Below, one piece after another: positions 28,073-36,704 of a stretch of DNA of 64,000 bases. The position numbers and the translations under genes are program-made. This DNA is from CAZUGA01 sp964619885 (GTDB lineage Bacteria; Pseudomonadota; Gammaproteobacteria; Methylococcales; UBA1147): the NCBI GenBank assembly GCA_964619885.1, contig CAZUGA010000002.1:103085-167084 (forward strand), given 5' to 3'. The notes under the pieces are model-generated. The model searched no databases. It was not told the origin of the DNA and saw only the letters and a list, made by a program, of their open reading frames with translations. Each line of letters starts with the position of its first letter. Position 1 is the first letter of the stretch.

Positions 28073-28735
28073 TTAAGTGATTTTATCGAGCATCCTTTGA
28101 TTCCGCGTCAATATCGCCCAATACTTTCCGGTGAAAAACCAATGCAGGAAGAATGCTTCGCGTATACATTTGATTAGGCTGCAAAGATCCAGCGAGAAAG
28201 CTGTTTCGGCGGCACAAAGTGCGTGCTCCATTCCTAAACTGTTTGCCAATACACTGCAACGTGCTAGATGGTAGCGGTTCGAAATAAAGATCGCCGTTTG
28301 ATTGGGTTGTAGCGCGAGCAGAAGTCGAGCTTGCTTAAGATTTTCCAACGTCGTGCGGGAGGATTCTTCCAGTTGTAACAAGTCGTTCGGATAGCCATGG
28401 GCCAAAAGATAATTAGCGCCGGCCTGAGCTTCGCTCTGATTCTGATCTCCTGTTTTTCCGCCCATCAATAATGTCAGGCGCTTGGGTAGTTGGCACAAAC
28501 GAACAAGTCGAATTTGGAAATCTTGATCTATAGCGTGGTTAATCAATTTTTTTCCGAATACCAAATAACTGCCAGGAATTCTAGTCTCGCAGTCTGAAGC
28601 TTTTGCGCGGTAAATTACAAAGCTGAATAATAGCCATAAAAACATGCCTAGACTGGCTGTCATCACGACAATGGATATCGCCAATACCAGTAAAGCATCG
28701 TTGTCTATTGCGGGCTCGTCGTTTTCGGTTGTCAT
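28073..28735 (-). CDS. DUF218/YdcF-like membrane protein
   Basis: The 220-residue protein has one N-terminal membrane helix (about 15-42). A DUF218 domain follows: YLVFGKKL, RLTLLMGGKTGDQNQSEA, LEESSRTTLENLKQA and AIFISNRYHLARC. DUF218 proteins such as ElyC/SanA are tied to envelope and lipid-carrier homeostasis; YdcF binds S-adenosylmethionine. It starts 12 bp after the FAD gene, so it is the last gene of the APE-like operon. A role in the envelope step of that pathway is inferred. Confidence 0.82.
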   Translation of the reverse strand: MTTENDEPAIDNDALLVLAISIVVMTASLGMFLWLLFSFVIYRAKASDCETRIPGSYLVFGKKLINHAIDQDFQIRLVRLCQLPKRLTLLMGGKTGDQNQSEAQAGANYLLAHGYPNDLLQLEESSRTTLENLKQARLLLALQPNQTAIFISNRYHLARCSVLANSLGMEHALCAAETAFSLDLCSLIKCIREAFFLHWFFTGKYWAILTRNQRMLDKIT

Positions 28736-28747
28736 TTAGATCAGTGG

Positions 28748-30058
28748 CTAGTGTTGGGCTTTATCAAATACGGTGCGTGCCCATCGTTTAACAAACTTAA
28801 AGTTCTGTTTGATTCGAAGAAGGAAAAGCAAATAATAATTGAATTTGAAAATCATGATCGGTCCAGCCAGCGCGGGTTGGTCTATAGTTTCACCGGAAAA
28901 TACGGAGATTACCGCAGCTTTGACGTTTAGATAGTATTTTGATGCGTTGATCCCGGGGTTGTGCATCAACAAATGTCGTAATCCGTACGCATTGAATCGA
29001 TAGATGAACCATGAAAATGAATTGAGTCCTCGCTTAACCTCCGATTCTAGATTTTTCTCAACGGTATATTTGCGCTTCGAATCTCGCAAGTGACTATCGA
29101 CCAATTCTGCGCCCAGTAGCGAACTTTTCATTGCTAAATAGACACCGCTGGAGAAAACCGGGTCTATGAACGCGTAGGCGTCTCCAACCAACAGATAACC
29201 GTCTCCGAACATTTGTGTTGATGAATATGAGTAATTTGCCGCAGCATTGACTGGCGAAAGTGCGTTTGCGTAAAACATACGGCTTTCCATCTCCGGGACA
29301 AATGCAATAGTTGATGATAAAAACTGGTTCAGATCGGTGGTCCTGGTTTTTAGGTAATCCGGCCAACACACTGCGCCGACGCTCATTACATTGTTTTGTA
29401 GCGGTATCATCCACATCCAGCCGTGCTCAAACCAATAAATACTGATATTGCCCTCATCCGTTCCCGTGCGACGCGATACATTCTCGAAATGCCCGTAAAT
29501 CGCAGCCATTCGGTGGCGCGGGTTCCTGCGTTTAAGGTGTAGTTTGTTAGAAAGGAAAGTGTCTCGGCCCGAGGCGTCAATCACGTAGCGGCAAGAAAAC
29601 TCGTGTTCCTTATGGGCACTGTCGATAGCTATTATTTTTTTTGAATCTTTGTGGCTCAAATCGCAGTTATTCACGGTAAGGCCCTCGATTACCTCAACGC
29701 CCTTTTTTCTGCTGTTGTTGAGTAGTAACAAATCAAATTCTGAACGTCGTACCTGAAATGCGTAGGGCGGGTTTTTTGTAAGTGAATCGCCAAAATAAAA
29801 TGTATCTTTAGGCCGGCGCGTATCGAGTGAGTTGAATTCCGCCGCATACTTTTTAACGCCGATATGCTCGATATCTTCCATCACGCCTAGTTGTTCGAGA
29901 ATGGGTAGATTCATTGGCAGCAGAGATTCCCCGATATGGAATCGAGGGTGGTGGGCTTTTTCCAATAGGCATACAGACCATCCTTTATCAGCCAATAGAC
30001 TGGCAGCAGTAGACCCGGCCGGACCGCCGCCGATGACGATGACGTCGTGTCGATTCAT
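28748..30058 (-). CDS. FAD-dependent halogenase-like oxidoreductase of an APE-like cluster
   Basis: The 436-residue flavoprotein has an N-terminal GxGxxG (VIGGGPAGSTAASLL, about 8-22), then FHIGESLLPMN, the WMWMIP motif near 215-220 and GDAYAFIDPVFSSG. GxGxxG plus WxWxIP is the signature of flavin-dependent halogenases, but aryl-polyene clusters carry a relative called tryptophan-halogenase-like whose reaction is not settled. Here it sits between FabG-type and DUF218 genes, so I assign it to that group. It could hydroxylate, halogenate or desaturate the aryl head. GGCGGAAA precedes the start. Confidence 0.85.
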   Translation of the reverse strand: MNRHDVIVIGGGPAGSTAASLLADKGWSVCLLEKAHHPRFHIGESLLPMNLPILEQLGVMEDIEHIGVKKYAAEFNSLDTRRPKDTFYFGDSLTKNPPYAFQVRRSEFDLLLLNNSRKKGVEVIEGLTVNNCDLSHKDSKKIIAIDSAHKEHEFSCRYVIDASGRDTFLSNKLHLKRRNPRHRMAAIYGHFENVSRRTGTDEGNISIYWFEHGWMWMIPLQNNVMSVGAVCWPDYLKTRTTDLNQFLSSTIAFVPEMESRMFYANALSPVNAAANYSYSSTQMFGDGYLLVGDAYAFIDPVFSSGVYLAMKSSLLGAELVDSHLRDSKRKYTVEKNLESEVKRGLNSFSWFIYRFNAYGLRHLLMHNPGINASKYYLNVKAAVISVFSGETIDQPALAGPIMIFKFNYYLLFLLRIKQNFKFVKRWARTVFDKAQH

Positions 30059-30067
30059 TTTTTCCGC

Positions 30068-30793
30068 CTAGAACATGGCGCCATTGACGGACACGATCTG
30101 CCCGGAAATATAGCCCGCGTCATCCGAGCAAAGGAAATCCACTAATGCGGCAACATCGTTTGGCGTGCCGGCGCGTTTCATAGGTACGATAGTTTTTATC
30201 AATGCTTTGTCGAAGTTGGCTTCGCTCATTTGACCTTCAATAATCCCGGGAGCTATGGCATTGACGGTAATTCCCCTTGACGCCAATTCGATTGCAAGGG
30301 ATTTGGTCGCACCGTGTAACGCAGATTTTGCGGCGGCGTAATTGACCTGGCCTCTGTTGCCGGCTATCCCAGCAACAGATGACATATTTATAATGCGCCC
30401 CCAGCGGGTTCTGATCATTTGCATTAACAATGGGCGCGTTACATTAAAAAACCCGTTTAATGATACGTCGACAACGCTCTGCCAGTCTGCTTGATTCATT
30501 CCGGCCATAGGTGCATCACGGTGTATGCCAGCATTGTTGACAAGAATTTGAATAGGACCCTGCGCCATAATCTTTTTCAGTGCCCGTCCGGTTGACTCGA
30601 TATTCGTCAGGTCAAATGAAACGGTTTCGGCGCTGCCCCCATGATCCATGATTGATTGAGCGACGCTGGCTGCTTTTGTGATATTCGAATTTGCGTGGAC
30701 TAAGACGTGTATCCCTCGTCCTGCAAGTCGTTTACATATAGCGGATCCAATGTCGCCACTGCCTCCGGTAACCAAAGCTTTTAGTTCAGACAT
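30068..30793 (-). CDS. 3-ketoacyl-ACP reductase of APE-like cluster (FabG-type)
   Basis: The 241-residue SDR shows the TGGSGDIG cofactor loop, NNAG, the catalytic Ser (MSSVAG) and YAAAK (Tyr/Lys), and ends in SVNGAMF. It reduces 3-ketoacyl-ACP with NADPH. The motif CSDDAGYISGQIVSVNG is like ApeQ-type reductases of aryl-polyene clusters. Four bases separate it from the upstream dehydratase gene and nine from the FAD gene. A general FabG role cannot be excluded on sequence alone. Confidence 0.88.
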   Translation of the reverse strand: MSELKALVTGGSGDIGSAICKRLAGRGIHVLVHANSNITKAASVAQSIMDHGGSAETVSFDLTNIESTGRALKKIMAQGPIQILVNNAGIHRDAPMAGMNQADWQSVVDVSLNGFFNVTRPLLMQMIRTRWGRIINMSSVAGIAGNRGQVNYAAAKSALHGATKSLAIELASRGITVNAIAPGIIEGQMSEANFDKALIKTIVPMKRAGTPNDVAALVDFLCSDDAGYISGQIVSVNGAMF

Positions 30794-30797
30794 AAAC

Positions 30798-31241
30798 TCA
30801 GGGAATGTGCATTACCGTGGCCCGGGCTTCAACCAGTCTTTGTTTGCCGTTTTGACCATGGATGGCGATTGTATAAACTGCCCCGGCATCGGAGCGTATT
30901 TGCAACGAAGCAAAGACAACCAGTTCAGCAATATCTTGATCGACTTGATCAATATAAAATTTGGCCTGATGGATAGCAGCGAGATACCCAGGTTTTAAAA
31001 CTTGTCGATGGGCTTTTGCGAGTAATCCAGCGTGTATCGCCATCGCTTGCGCGCCGTATTCGATAAGGTGAACGGCCAATAGTTTGCCTTTTATCCGCAG
31101 TGGATTGCCAATATCGTGATGCGAGATAGACGCACACTGGATCTGGGTTTGATCCCATGATATGACCTTGTCCAATAGGCACATGTTTCCACTATGTGGT
31201 ATCAGCCTTCTAATTTCGGCTTTATTTTCCGGCGCGTTCAT
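30798..31241 (-). CDS. ApeP-like 3-hydroxyacyl-ACP dehydratase
   Basis: Starting at ATG 31241 gives 147 residues with the ApeP pattern: RRLIPHSGNMCLLDKV near the start and LIEYGAQAMAIHAGLLA in the middle, followed by a hot-dog fold. It should dehydrate 3-hydroxyacyl chains during polyene growth. The frame extends upstream to 31313, but the ATG fits the family and overlaps the acyltransferase gene by 20 bp. With the ApeI-like gene 883 bp upstream it forms the two-dehydratase set typical of aryl-polyene clusters. Confidence 0.85.
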   Translation of the reverse strand: MNAPENKAEIRRLIPHSGNMCLLDKVISWDQTQIQCASISHHDIGNPLRIKGKLLAVHLIEYGAQAMAIHAGLLAKAHRQVLKPGYLAAIHQAKFYIDQVDQDIAELVVFASLQIRSDAGAVYTIAIHGQNGKQRLVEARATVMHIP

Positions 31242-32127
31242 CGTTCCAAAAATCGAAAAAGTTGAACCAATTGTACGGCGCTTCATGCATTTTTGCTTCC
31301 AACCGTTTGGCAAAGAGCTGGGTCCAACGTTGCAGCTCTTGTTGACGGTTTTCTCGGTCTATTTCAATGTGATCGGCTAACAGTTCAAAATTAATTTCAT
31401 AGCGGTTACCGCCAAGATAAACCCCGAAGAAAAGAATCACCGGTACGTCCAGCGCAGCTGCGATTACAAACGGTGCCGTTGGCAGAATGACGGGGTCGCC
31501 CAATAGGTCGCATTGTGCGGTTTTATCCTGATCCATCGCCCGGTCGCCCAGCATACCCACGGCAAATCCATTCTCGATCGCCTCCTTGACCGCAAGAAAA
31601 CTGTCCTGTTCACCCAAATTAATGACGCAGTCCATCGCATCAGGATTCAGTTCGTTTAGGATTCCGATAATTGTTGGATTGTGGTCTTCGTACATGAGGA
31701 TTCTTATCGGTATCGGGCGATGGTTTGTCGCATAGCTTCTAAGAACTTCGAAACTGCCCAAGTGACTTCCCAGTAATATGCATCCTCTACCTTTATTTGC
31801 GTACTCCAACGGTAGATTAACCCGTGGAAAGCTGATCTCCAGTTGATCGAATTGACCGCTAAGCAAATACACGCGGTCCAGGATAGTAGATGCAAAATAG
31901 TGAATGTGTTTTGCAACTTGGAACCAGTTTGGCTCTTTTTGCAGAACTCTCTTTAGATAATTACGCGATGCTAAGCGTTGCGAATTGGCAAACAAAAGGT
32001 AGTAGAGTGTAATCGGATAGAGTACACCTCGGGCAGGTGTTCGACCCAGGTATTGGGCAATCCAGCGGATAGTATGCAGCGCCAACCGATTGCTGCGCTC
32101 GTGCTGTTTTCGCCAGTTATGGGTCAT
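31222..32127 (-). CDS. LpxL-like acyltransferase of APE-like cluster
   Basis: The 301-residue protein belongs to the lysophospholipid/Kdo2-lipid acyltransferase family: the HX4E motif is visible in SHLGSFE and a later GMLGDRAMDQD and NWFNFFDFW fit the family. In aryl-polyene clusters such an enzyme, often fused to a glycosyltransferase, attaches the polyene to a lipid or sugar anchor. Here there is no glycosyltransferase part. It overlaps ApeI-like by four bases (ATGA) and ApeP-like by 20 bp. Confidence 0.85.
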   Translation of the reverse strand: MTHNWRKQHERSNRLALHTIRWIAQYLGRTPARGVLYPITLYYLLFANSQRLASRNYLKRVLQKEPNWFQVAKHIHYFASTILDRVYLLSGQFDQLEISFPRVNLPLEYANKGRGCILLGSHLGSFEVLRSYATNHRPIPIRILMYEDHNPTIIGILNELNPDAMDCVINLGEQDSFLAVKEAIENGFAVGMLGDRAMDQDKTAQCDLLGDPVILPTAPFVIAAALDVPVILFFGVYLGGNRYEINFELLADHIEIDRENRQQELQRWTQLFAKRLEAKMHEAPYNWFNFFDFWNDERAGK

Positions 32128-32432
32128 GCAGTTAATTCCAAGTGCAACATACCGCCAGCAATTTTTTCACCCAATTTTGAACATTCGAATCTTACGCAAT
32201 ATGCTTTAGTTTGGGTCAACGAAATCATGAATTCTTCATTTGGTCTGAGTGGTGAGAGAAACTTGGTCTGCGTGATGCCAATTATTTTCATTTCAGGCCG
32301 CCATTGCGCAAGCAATTGCACAACGTTGTCCAGCAGAACAACGCCGGGGACGATCGGGTCGCCTGGGAAATGACCGCTGAGACTGGGGTGGTCCGCTGAG
32401 ACGGTCAATAATCTATTTAATCGGGATTCCAT
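32124..32432 (-). CDS. ApeI-like hot-dog dehydratase
   Basis: The 102-residue protein carries SGHFPGDPIVPGVVLLDNV, the FabA/FabZ-like hot-dog motif with its active His near residue 21. Short single-domain hot-dog dehydratases of this type accompany the AMP ligase in aryl-polyene clusters. It overlaps the AMP-ligase gene by 20 bp and the acyltransferase gene by 4 bp, so it is translationally coupled on both sides. Confidence 0.85.
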   Translation of the reverse strand: MESRLNRLLTVSADHPSLSGHFPGDPIVPGVVLLDNVVQLLAQWRPEMKIIGITQTKFLSPLRPNEEFMISLTQTKAYCVRFECSKLGEKIAGGMLHLELTA

Positions 32433-33765
32433 TTTTTAATGTGGAAATAAGTTGTTGTAATTCCGTATCTTTGATTTTACCAACTTCTGTTCGTGGTATC
32501 TGTGGGACTTTGTATAGGGGACGCGGGAGAAAAACCGGATCGATCATACGCTTCAGTTCAGACAATATTTTAGATTTGCAGACATCGGATACTACTAATG
32601 CGCCAAGTCTGCGATTTTCCGCGTTATCCTGCGGGACATAAAATGCACCGTCATGAACACCGTTGATTTGATTCAAGTGATTGTTTAGTTCACTTAATGA
32701 AGTTCGTTTACCGACGACTTTTACCAAGTCCGAGCGCCGTCCAACGATGTGGAATGTACCGTCTTCACAGAGCTCTAATTCGTCATCAAGTTTTATCTCT
32801 CGTTTGAAATAGTTAGTTTGCAGTGTTTGATACCTAGTATTAGTTTTCAATTTGACCGATGGATAAAGCGTCCAATATTTGGTTTCGGAGGGACGGCGGC
32901 TGGCAAAGGACATGGTTTCCGTGCTGCCAAAAAGCTCCAGCAATGGGGCTTCAAGTTGCTGTTCGATACGCTTGGCAAGATCGTGAATTAATGGAGCGGT
33001 AGAGCAAAATACCGTCTCAATGTTATTCCAGCTATGACCGTTTTCGATTAGCGCTTTTAGGTGTGCTGGCGTGGAGAATAACAGACAGGGGATGGTGGCT
33101 GACATGATGGCTCGTCTGATATCTTCAGGGTAGAAGGTTTCGCCACTATAAACCGACAAATTTGAATGGTACGGCCAAAATACACTGGTTTCCAAGCCAT
33201 ACATATGCTGCGATGGAACCGTGGATACCACCAGGTAGGCAGATTCTTTGAGCTTGAAATGATGTAAAGCCAATTGGGCGGCTTCACACAGCACACCCCA
33301 GCTTTTTTCGATTGCTTTAGGCGTCCCGGTACTGCCAGATGTAAAATTGATCGCGGCTGTTTGCGTTGTTGAAATTTGCGGAAATTGGTAGTTGAGCTCA
33401 TCGTTAAATTTACCATCTATAAGTATTTTTTGCGTAGGGAATGGATCGTCAATCTGGTCGAAGATGCAGTAGGAGTTTGGATATAATCGGCTGAGTTCGA
33501 ACAGCGTGTTCTCAGTTTTATTCGGTGGTAACAAGTTGGTTTGGCCGCGAAGTAGTAGCGCGAAAAAACTGACGCAAAACAGATATCTGTCGTTGCATAA
33601 ATTGACCGCGAATTGAGCATCGGGTAGTTGCTGGCTAAATTGGTGGACGTGAGAATAAAATGTTTGTCTGGAAATGCCACGGCCCTGCCAAATAGCGAAT
33701 AGGTTCCGTAACGGATCTGGCGCTATATTATTGTTCAATGCGTAAATATGTGTATAGTTTTTCAA
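32413..33765 (-). CDS. ApeH-like AMP-dependent acyl/aryl ligase
   Basis: The 450-residue adenylate-forming enzyme has the P-loop FTSGSTGTPK (about residues 138-147), LLELFGSTET and a C-terminal GRRSDLVKVVGKRTS. It is shorter than usual acyl-CoA ligases (about 500-560), as ApeH-type ligases are. It should activate the aromatic or fatty starter for loading on a carrier protein. The start is TTG 33765 with only a weak ribosome site. It is the first gene of the operon. Substrate is inferred from context. Confidence 0.85.
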   Translation of the reverse strand: MKNYTHIYALNNNIAPDPLRNLFAIWQGRGISRQTFYSHVHQFSQQLPDAQFAVNLCNDRYLFCVSFFALLLRGQTNLLPPNKTENTLFELSRLYPNSYCIFDQIDDPFPTQKILIDGKFNDELNYQFPQISTTQTAAINFTSGSTGTPKAIEKSWGVLCEAAQLALHHFKLKESAYLVVSTVPSQHMYGLETSVFWPYHSNLSVYSGETFYPEDIRRAIMSATIPCLLFSTPAHLKALIENGHSWNNIETVFCSTAPLIHDLAKRIEQQLEAPLLELFGSTETMSFASRRPSETKYWTLYPSVKLKTNTRYQTLQTNYFKREIKLDDELELCEDGTFHIVGRRSDLVKVVGKRTSLSELNNHLNQINGVHDGAFYVPQDNAENRRLGALVVSDVCKSKILSELKRMIDPVFLPRPLYKVPQIPRTEVGKIKDTELQQLISTLKNGIPIK

Positions 33766-33788
33766 TATGCTTACGAAGAAAGTTTAAT

Positions 33789-33827
33789 GGGCTAAATGTT
33801 TTATAAAATAATGCCGATATTTAGCCC
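33789..33827. promoter_or_regulatory. Perfect 9-bp inverted repeat upstream of APE-like operon
   Basis: GGGCTAAAT (33789-33797) is repeated inverted as ATTTAGCCC (33819-33827) with 21 bp between; the next outer bases extend it to 11 of 12. It lies 24-62 bp before the ApeH-like start. It could be an operator or a leader-RNA hairpin. No regulator gene is adjacent. Confidence 0.5.
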
Positions 33828-34113
33828 GTTATTATTTTGTCTTGCAGGGTGAGTGTTTACGGTCGGTTCGGATTTCTCCAAGCTAATCTGGAGCGCTAAA
33901 TCGGAATATGGGCATGATTATTTGCTCCATTTTAACGGATCCTGTTAAGTGCTCACAGTGTTGCTTTATTGTCGGTCGGGGTTTTAAATAAAATTTATCC
34001 TAAAGTGGCCCAATCGGCGTGGAGTTTTCTTTATTGCGCAGTCAGCAAAGACTTGTCCGAAACGATCAAATTGATTCCTAAGAGATCGTTTTTCGGCTTT
34101 TAAATTTGATGGA
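33828..34113. other. Divergent promoter region between APE-like operon and radA
   Basis: No gene is visible. The stretch separates two oppositely directed transcription units, so both promoters should lie here; I cannot place -35/-10 boxes with confidence. Confidence 0.5.
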
Positions 34114-35484
34114 GTGACGACCATAAAAAAATCAAAACTTGCTTATGTCTGCGACCAATGCGGTGCGGATTACTCAAAATGGAATGGCCAATGTCTTCAG
34201 TGTAAAGCTTGGAATTCGATCCGTGAATTTAGTTTGAATAAGAGTCGCTCGGGACGGGTATCGGCGCGAGAAGGTTACTCGGGTCAAAAAAATGATGCGC
34301 GATATCTTAGCGAAGTTGGTGAAGAGGAAGTTGTTCGACTTTCGTCAGGGATGGACGAGTTTGACCGGGTTTTGGGGGGAGGATTTGTGCCAGGCTCGGT
34401 CGTATTACTGTCAGGTGACCCAGGTTCCGGAAAAAGTACCATTTTGCTTCAAACACTGGCCCATGCCGCAGAGCAGAGGCCGGTATTGTATGTTTCGGGT
34501 GAAGAATCGTTGGAGCAAATAGCGGGTAGGGCTAACCGTATCAAGCTGCCAGTCAAAAAGTTGCGGATGCTGGGTGAAACATCGGTTGAACGGGTCTGCG
34601 AGATTGCACAACGGGAACAGCCGCAGATGCTGGTGATTGATTCGATACAAGTGATGTATTGCGAGAATATCGAGTCGGCCCCCGGGGGTGTATCCCAAGT
34701 TAGGGAGTCCGCGGCAATATTGACTCAATTTGCCAAGCAAAGTGGATTGGTATTGCTGTTGGTTGGTCATGTTACCAAGGATCAAAATATTGCGGGTCCC
34801 ATGACGCTAAGCCATATCGTCGATACCCAGATTATGCTCACGAGCACAGAGGATTCACGTTTTAGGATATTACGGGCTACCAAAAACAGATTTGGAGCAG
34901 TCAACGAGATCGGATTGTTCGCGATGAGCGAACAGGGTCTTAAACAAGTCAGCAACCCATCAGCGATGTTTCTGAGCAGAGCAGAACCACCCGGGCCGGG
35001 GAGTATTGTTAACGTGTTATGGGAGGGAACACGACCGTTGTTAGTGGAGATACAATCGTTGGTCGTTGAATCTCAATACGGTAATCCGCGCCGGTTAGGT
35101 GTTGGGATAGATCAAAACAGGATCTCTATGTTGCTGGCGGTATTGACCCGCCATGGTGGATTGGTTACATCGGATCAGGATGTTTTCGTCAATTGTGTTG
35201 GGGGAATTCGGGTTAGCGAAACCAGCGCGGATCTAGCCGTAATCTTGGGTATTGTATCCAGTCTTCGAAATACTGTGATTCCTCGTGAAGTTGTAGTATT
35301 CGGTGAAATTGGTCTTTCTGGAGAAATCCGCCCGGTAGCCAATGGAGAAATCCGCGTCAATGAGGCATTCAAACATGGTTTTAAGCGTGCTATCGTACCA
35401 CTCGGGAATGTTCCCAAGGATTCGAATTCAGAAATTGAGGTTGTCGGCGTGCGGAATCTAACCGATGCGATCGACGCGATTTGA
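34114..35484 (+). CDS. radA: DNA repair protein RadA/Sms
   Basis: The 456-residue protein starts at GTG 34114. It has an N-terminal four-Cys zinc finger (CDQCGADYSKWNGQCLQC), Walker A GDPGSGKST, the RadA-specific KNRFG motif and a Lon-like C-terminal domain. It drives branch migration in recombination repair. A tiny ATG-GAG-TGA overlaps the start and has no evident meaning. Confidence 0.95.
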   Translation: MTTIKKSKLAYVCDQCGADYSKWNGQCLQCKAWNSIREFSLNKSRSGRVSAREGYSGQKNDARYLSEVGEEEVVRLSSGMDEFDRVLGGGFVPGSVVLLSGDPGSGKSTILLQTLAHAAEQRPVLYVSGEESLEQIAGRANRIKLPVKKLRMLGETSVERVCEIAQREQPQMLVIDSIQVMYCENIESAPGGVSQVRESAAILTQFAKQSGLVLLLVGHVTKDQNIAGPMTLSHIVDTQIMLTSTEDSRFRILRATKNRFGAVNEIGLFAMSEQGLKQVSNPSAMFLSRAEPPGPGSIVNVLWEGTRPLLVEIQSLVVESQYGNPRRLGVGIDQNRISMLLAVLTRHGGLVTSDQDVFVNCVGGIRVSETSADLAVILGIVSSLRNTVIPREVVVFGEIGLSGEIRPVANGEIRVNEAFKHGFKRAIVPLGNVPKDSNSEIEVVGVRNLTDAIDAI

Positions 35485-35535
35485 ATCTAACACCTTAGTG
35501 CCTGGGTTCAGAAATTATAGACGCGATTGACCAGA

Positions 35536-35916
35536 TTATTTATCCGCAGTGGAGAGCGATTCCAAATCGCGTTCCAAAAGACTGGAGTCACCAAGGTTTA
35601 ATTCAACCAGTCGCCTTAATCTGGAAATACTATCCAGGTCAATATGCTCACATCTAAATCCCGCACACCCAGAAGTTTGATGGGCCAGATTTGTCTGCAT
35701 GGTAATCGCGACTGATTCGGATAATTTAATTTGAATAGTGAATGATTCACCCATCCGAAGATTTGGCTCGCTAGGAATTCGTATTAAACAGCCTTTCAAA
35801 GAAAGGTCGATCATTTGGATGGGCCACGATCCATCTGAATTCGATAGCGTGGCGTCGGACTGATATCCTATTCGGTGATAGTGCCGTTTTTCATTAGAAT
35901 GAATTTTAGGCGACAT
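35536..35916 (-). CDS. PilZ-domain cyclic-di-GMP receptor
   Basis: The 126-residue single-domain protein has the two ligand motifs of PilZ: RxxxR (RHYHR, about 11-15) and DxSxxG (DLSLKG, about 38-43). It probably reads cyclic-di-GMP and acts on a partner. AAGG precedes the start. It is followed upstream, in transcription order, by an FHA-domain gene 44 bp away, possibly one unit. Confidence 0.92.
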   Translation of the reverse strand: MSPKIHSNEKRHYHRIGYQSDATLSNSDGSWPIQMIDLSLKGCLIRIPSEPNLRMGESFTIQIKLSESVAITMQTNLAHQTSGCAGFRCEHIDLDSISRLRRLVELNLGDSSLLERDLESLSTADK

Positions 35917-35960
35917 TACAAACCTTAGTGATATTGGCTTTAAGCGTTGAACTCAGCGGT

Positions 35961-36605
35961 TTAACACATGAAAAATTGCATTTCGGTTTTCTCAATTTCC
36001 AGCAAATCACCGTCTTGCAATTGCACGGTCTTTTCTTCAACTAACGAACCGTTGATTTTGATTTCCGGATTACCCTCCAAAGCAGAGGTGTAATATCCAT
36101 CTTTTCGTTTTACGACGACGGCAACCCCTACCCCTGGTTTGCCTAATCGGTTAAGACCACCCTTCAGAGAAATGACCCGACCGATATTTTTTCCTGACAT
36201 GATCTGGAGTTGCGCTTCGGTTGCTTGAATGTTTTTTTCGATTTGGAGATTTAACGAATCCAAGTCTTGCTCAAAATTGCTTACCTGCACCGGGATTGGA
36301 TTTTCAATCAGTGTGCTATCTTCTGTGAAATGAAGCACATGTTTGCCAACTGATACCCGGTCACCATGTTTTAGGACCTGCTGTTGTACTTTTATGTTGT
36401 TTATTTCAAGCGGAAACTCGGTTGATCGCGATGTTATGGTACTTTCTTTTTCATCAAATATGATTTCCGCATGAACGGGGGCGACCGCCAAGCTATCGAT
36501 TATGATGCCGTTTGAATCGTTTCGACCGACAAAAGTCGTGTTTCCAGATTCGAAGTGATACGCGCGTATCGGCTTGCCTTTAAATGTGAGAGTAATTTTC
36601 GCCAT
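35961..36605 (-). CDS. FHA-domain protein
   Basis: The 214-residue protein shows an N-terminal FHA domain (about 1-95: FVGRNDSNGIII, APVHAEI), then a helical link and a second FHA-like region (about 130-214) with NRLGKPG and LQDGDLLEI, though weaker. FHA domains bind phosphothreonine. No serine/threonine kinase is nearby. It lies just before the PilZ gene in transcription order. Confidence 0.82.
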   Translation of the reverse strand: MAKITLTFKGKPIRAYHFESGNTTFVGRNDSNGIIIDSLAVAPVHAEIIFDEKESTITSRSTEFPLEINNIKVQQQVLKHGDRVSVGKHVLHFTEDSTLIENPIPVQVSNFEQDLDSLNLQIEKNIQATEAQLQIMSGKNIGRVISLKGGLNRLGKPGVGVAVVVKRKDGYYTSALEGNPEIKINGSLVEEKTVQLQDGDLLEIEKTEMQFFMC

Positions 36606-36704
36606 TCGACAACAGGTTTATATTGATTATCCAGATTGAAGCTAAGTATAGACCCAAAAGTACAGATTTAAACAAGGCCAAAGCTCGATTTTCTTAGCTG
36701 AGTT

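Noticed and set aside
28073..33765. Complete aryl-polyene gene cluster
   Set aside because: No ketosynthase, carrier protein, thioesterase or exporter gene is present in the window, so only an APE-like partial set is claimed.
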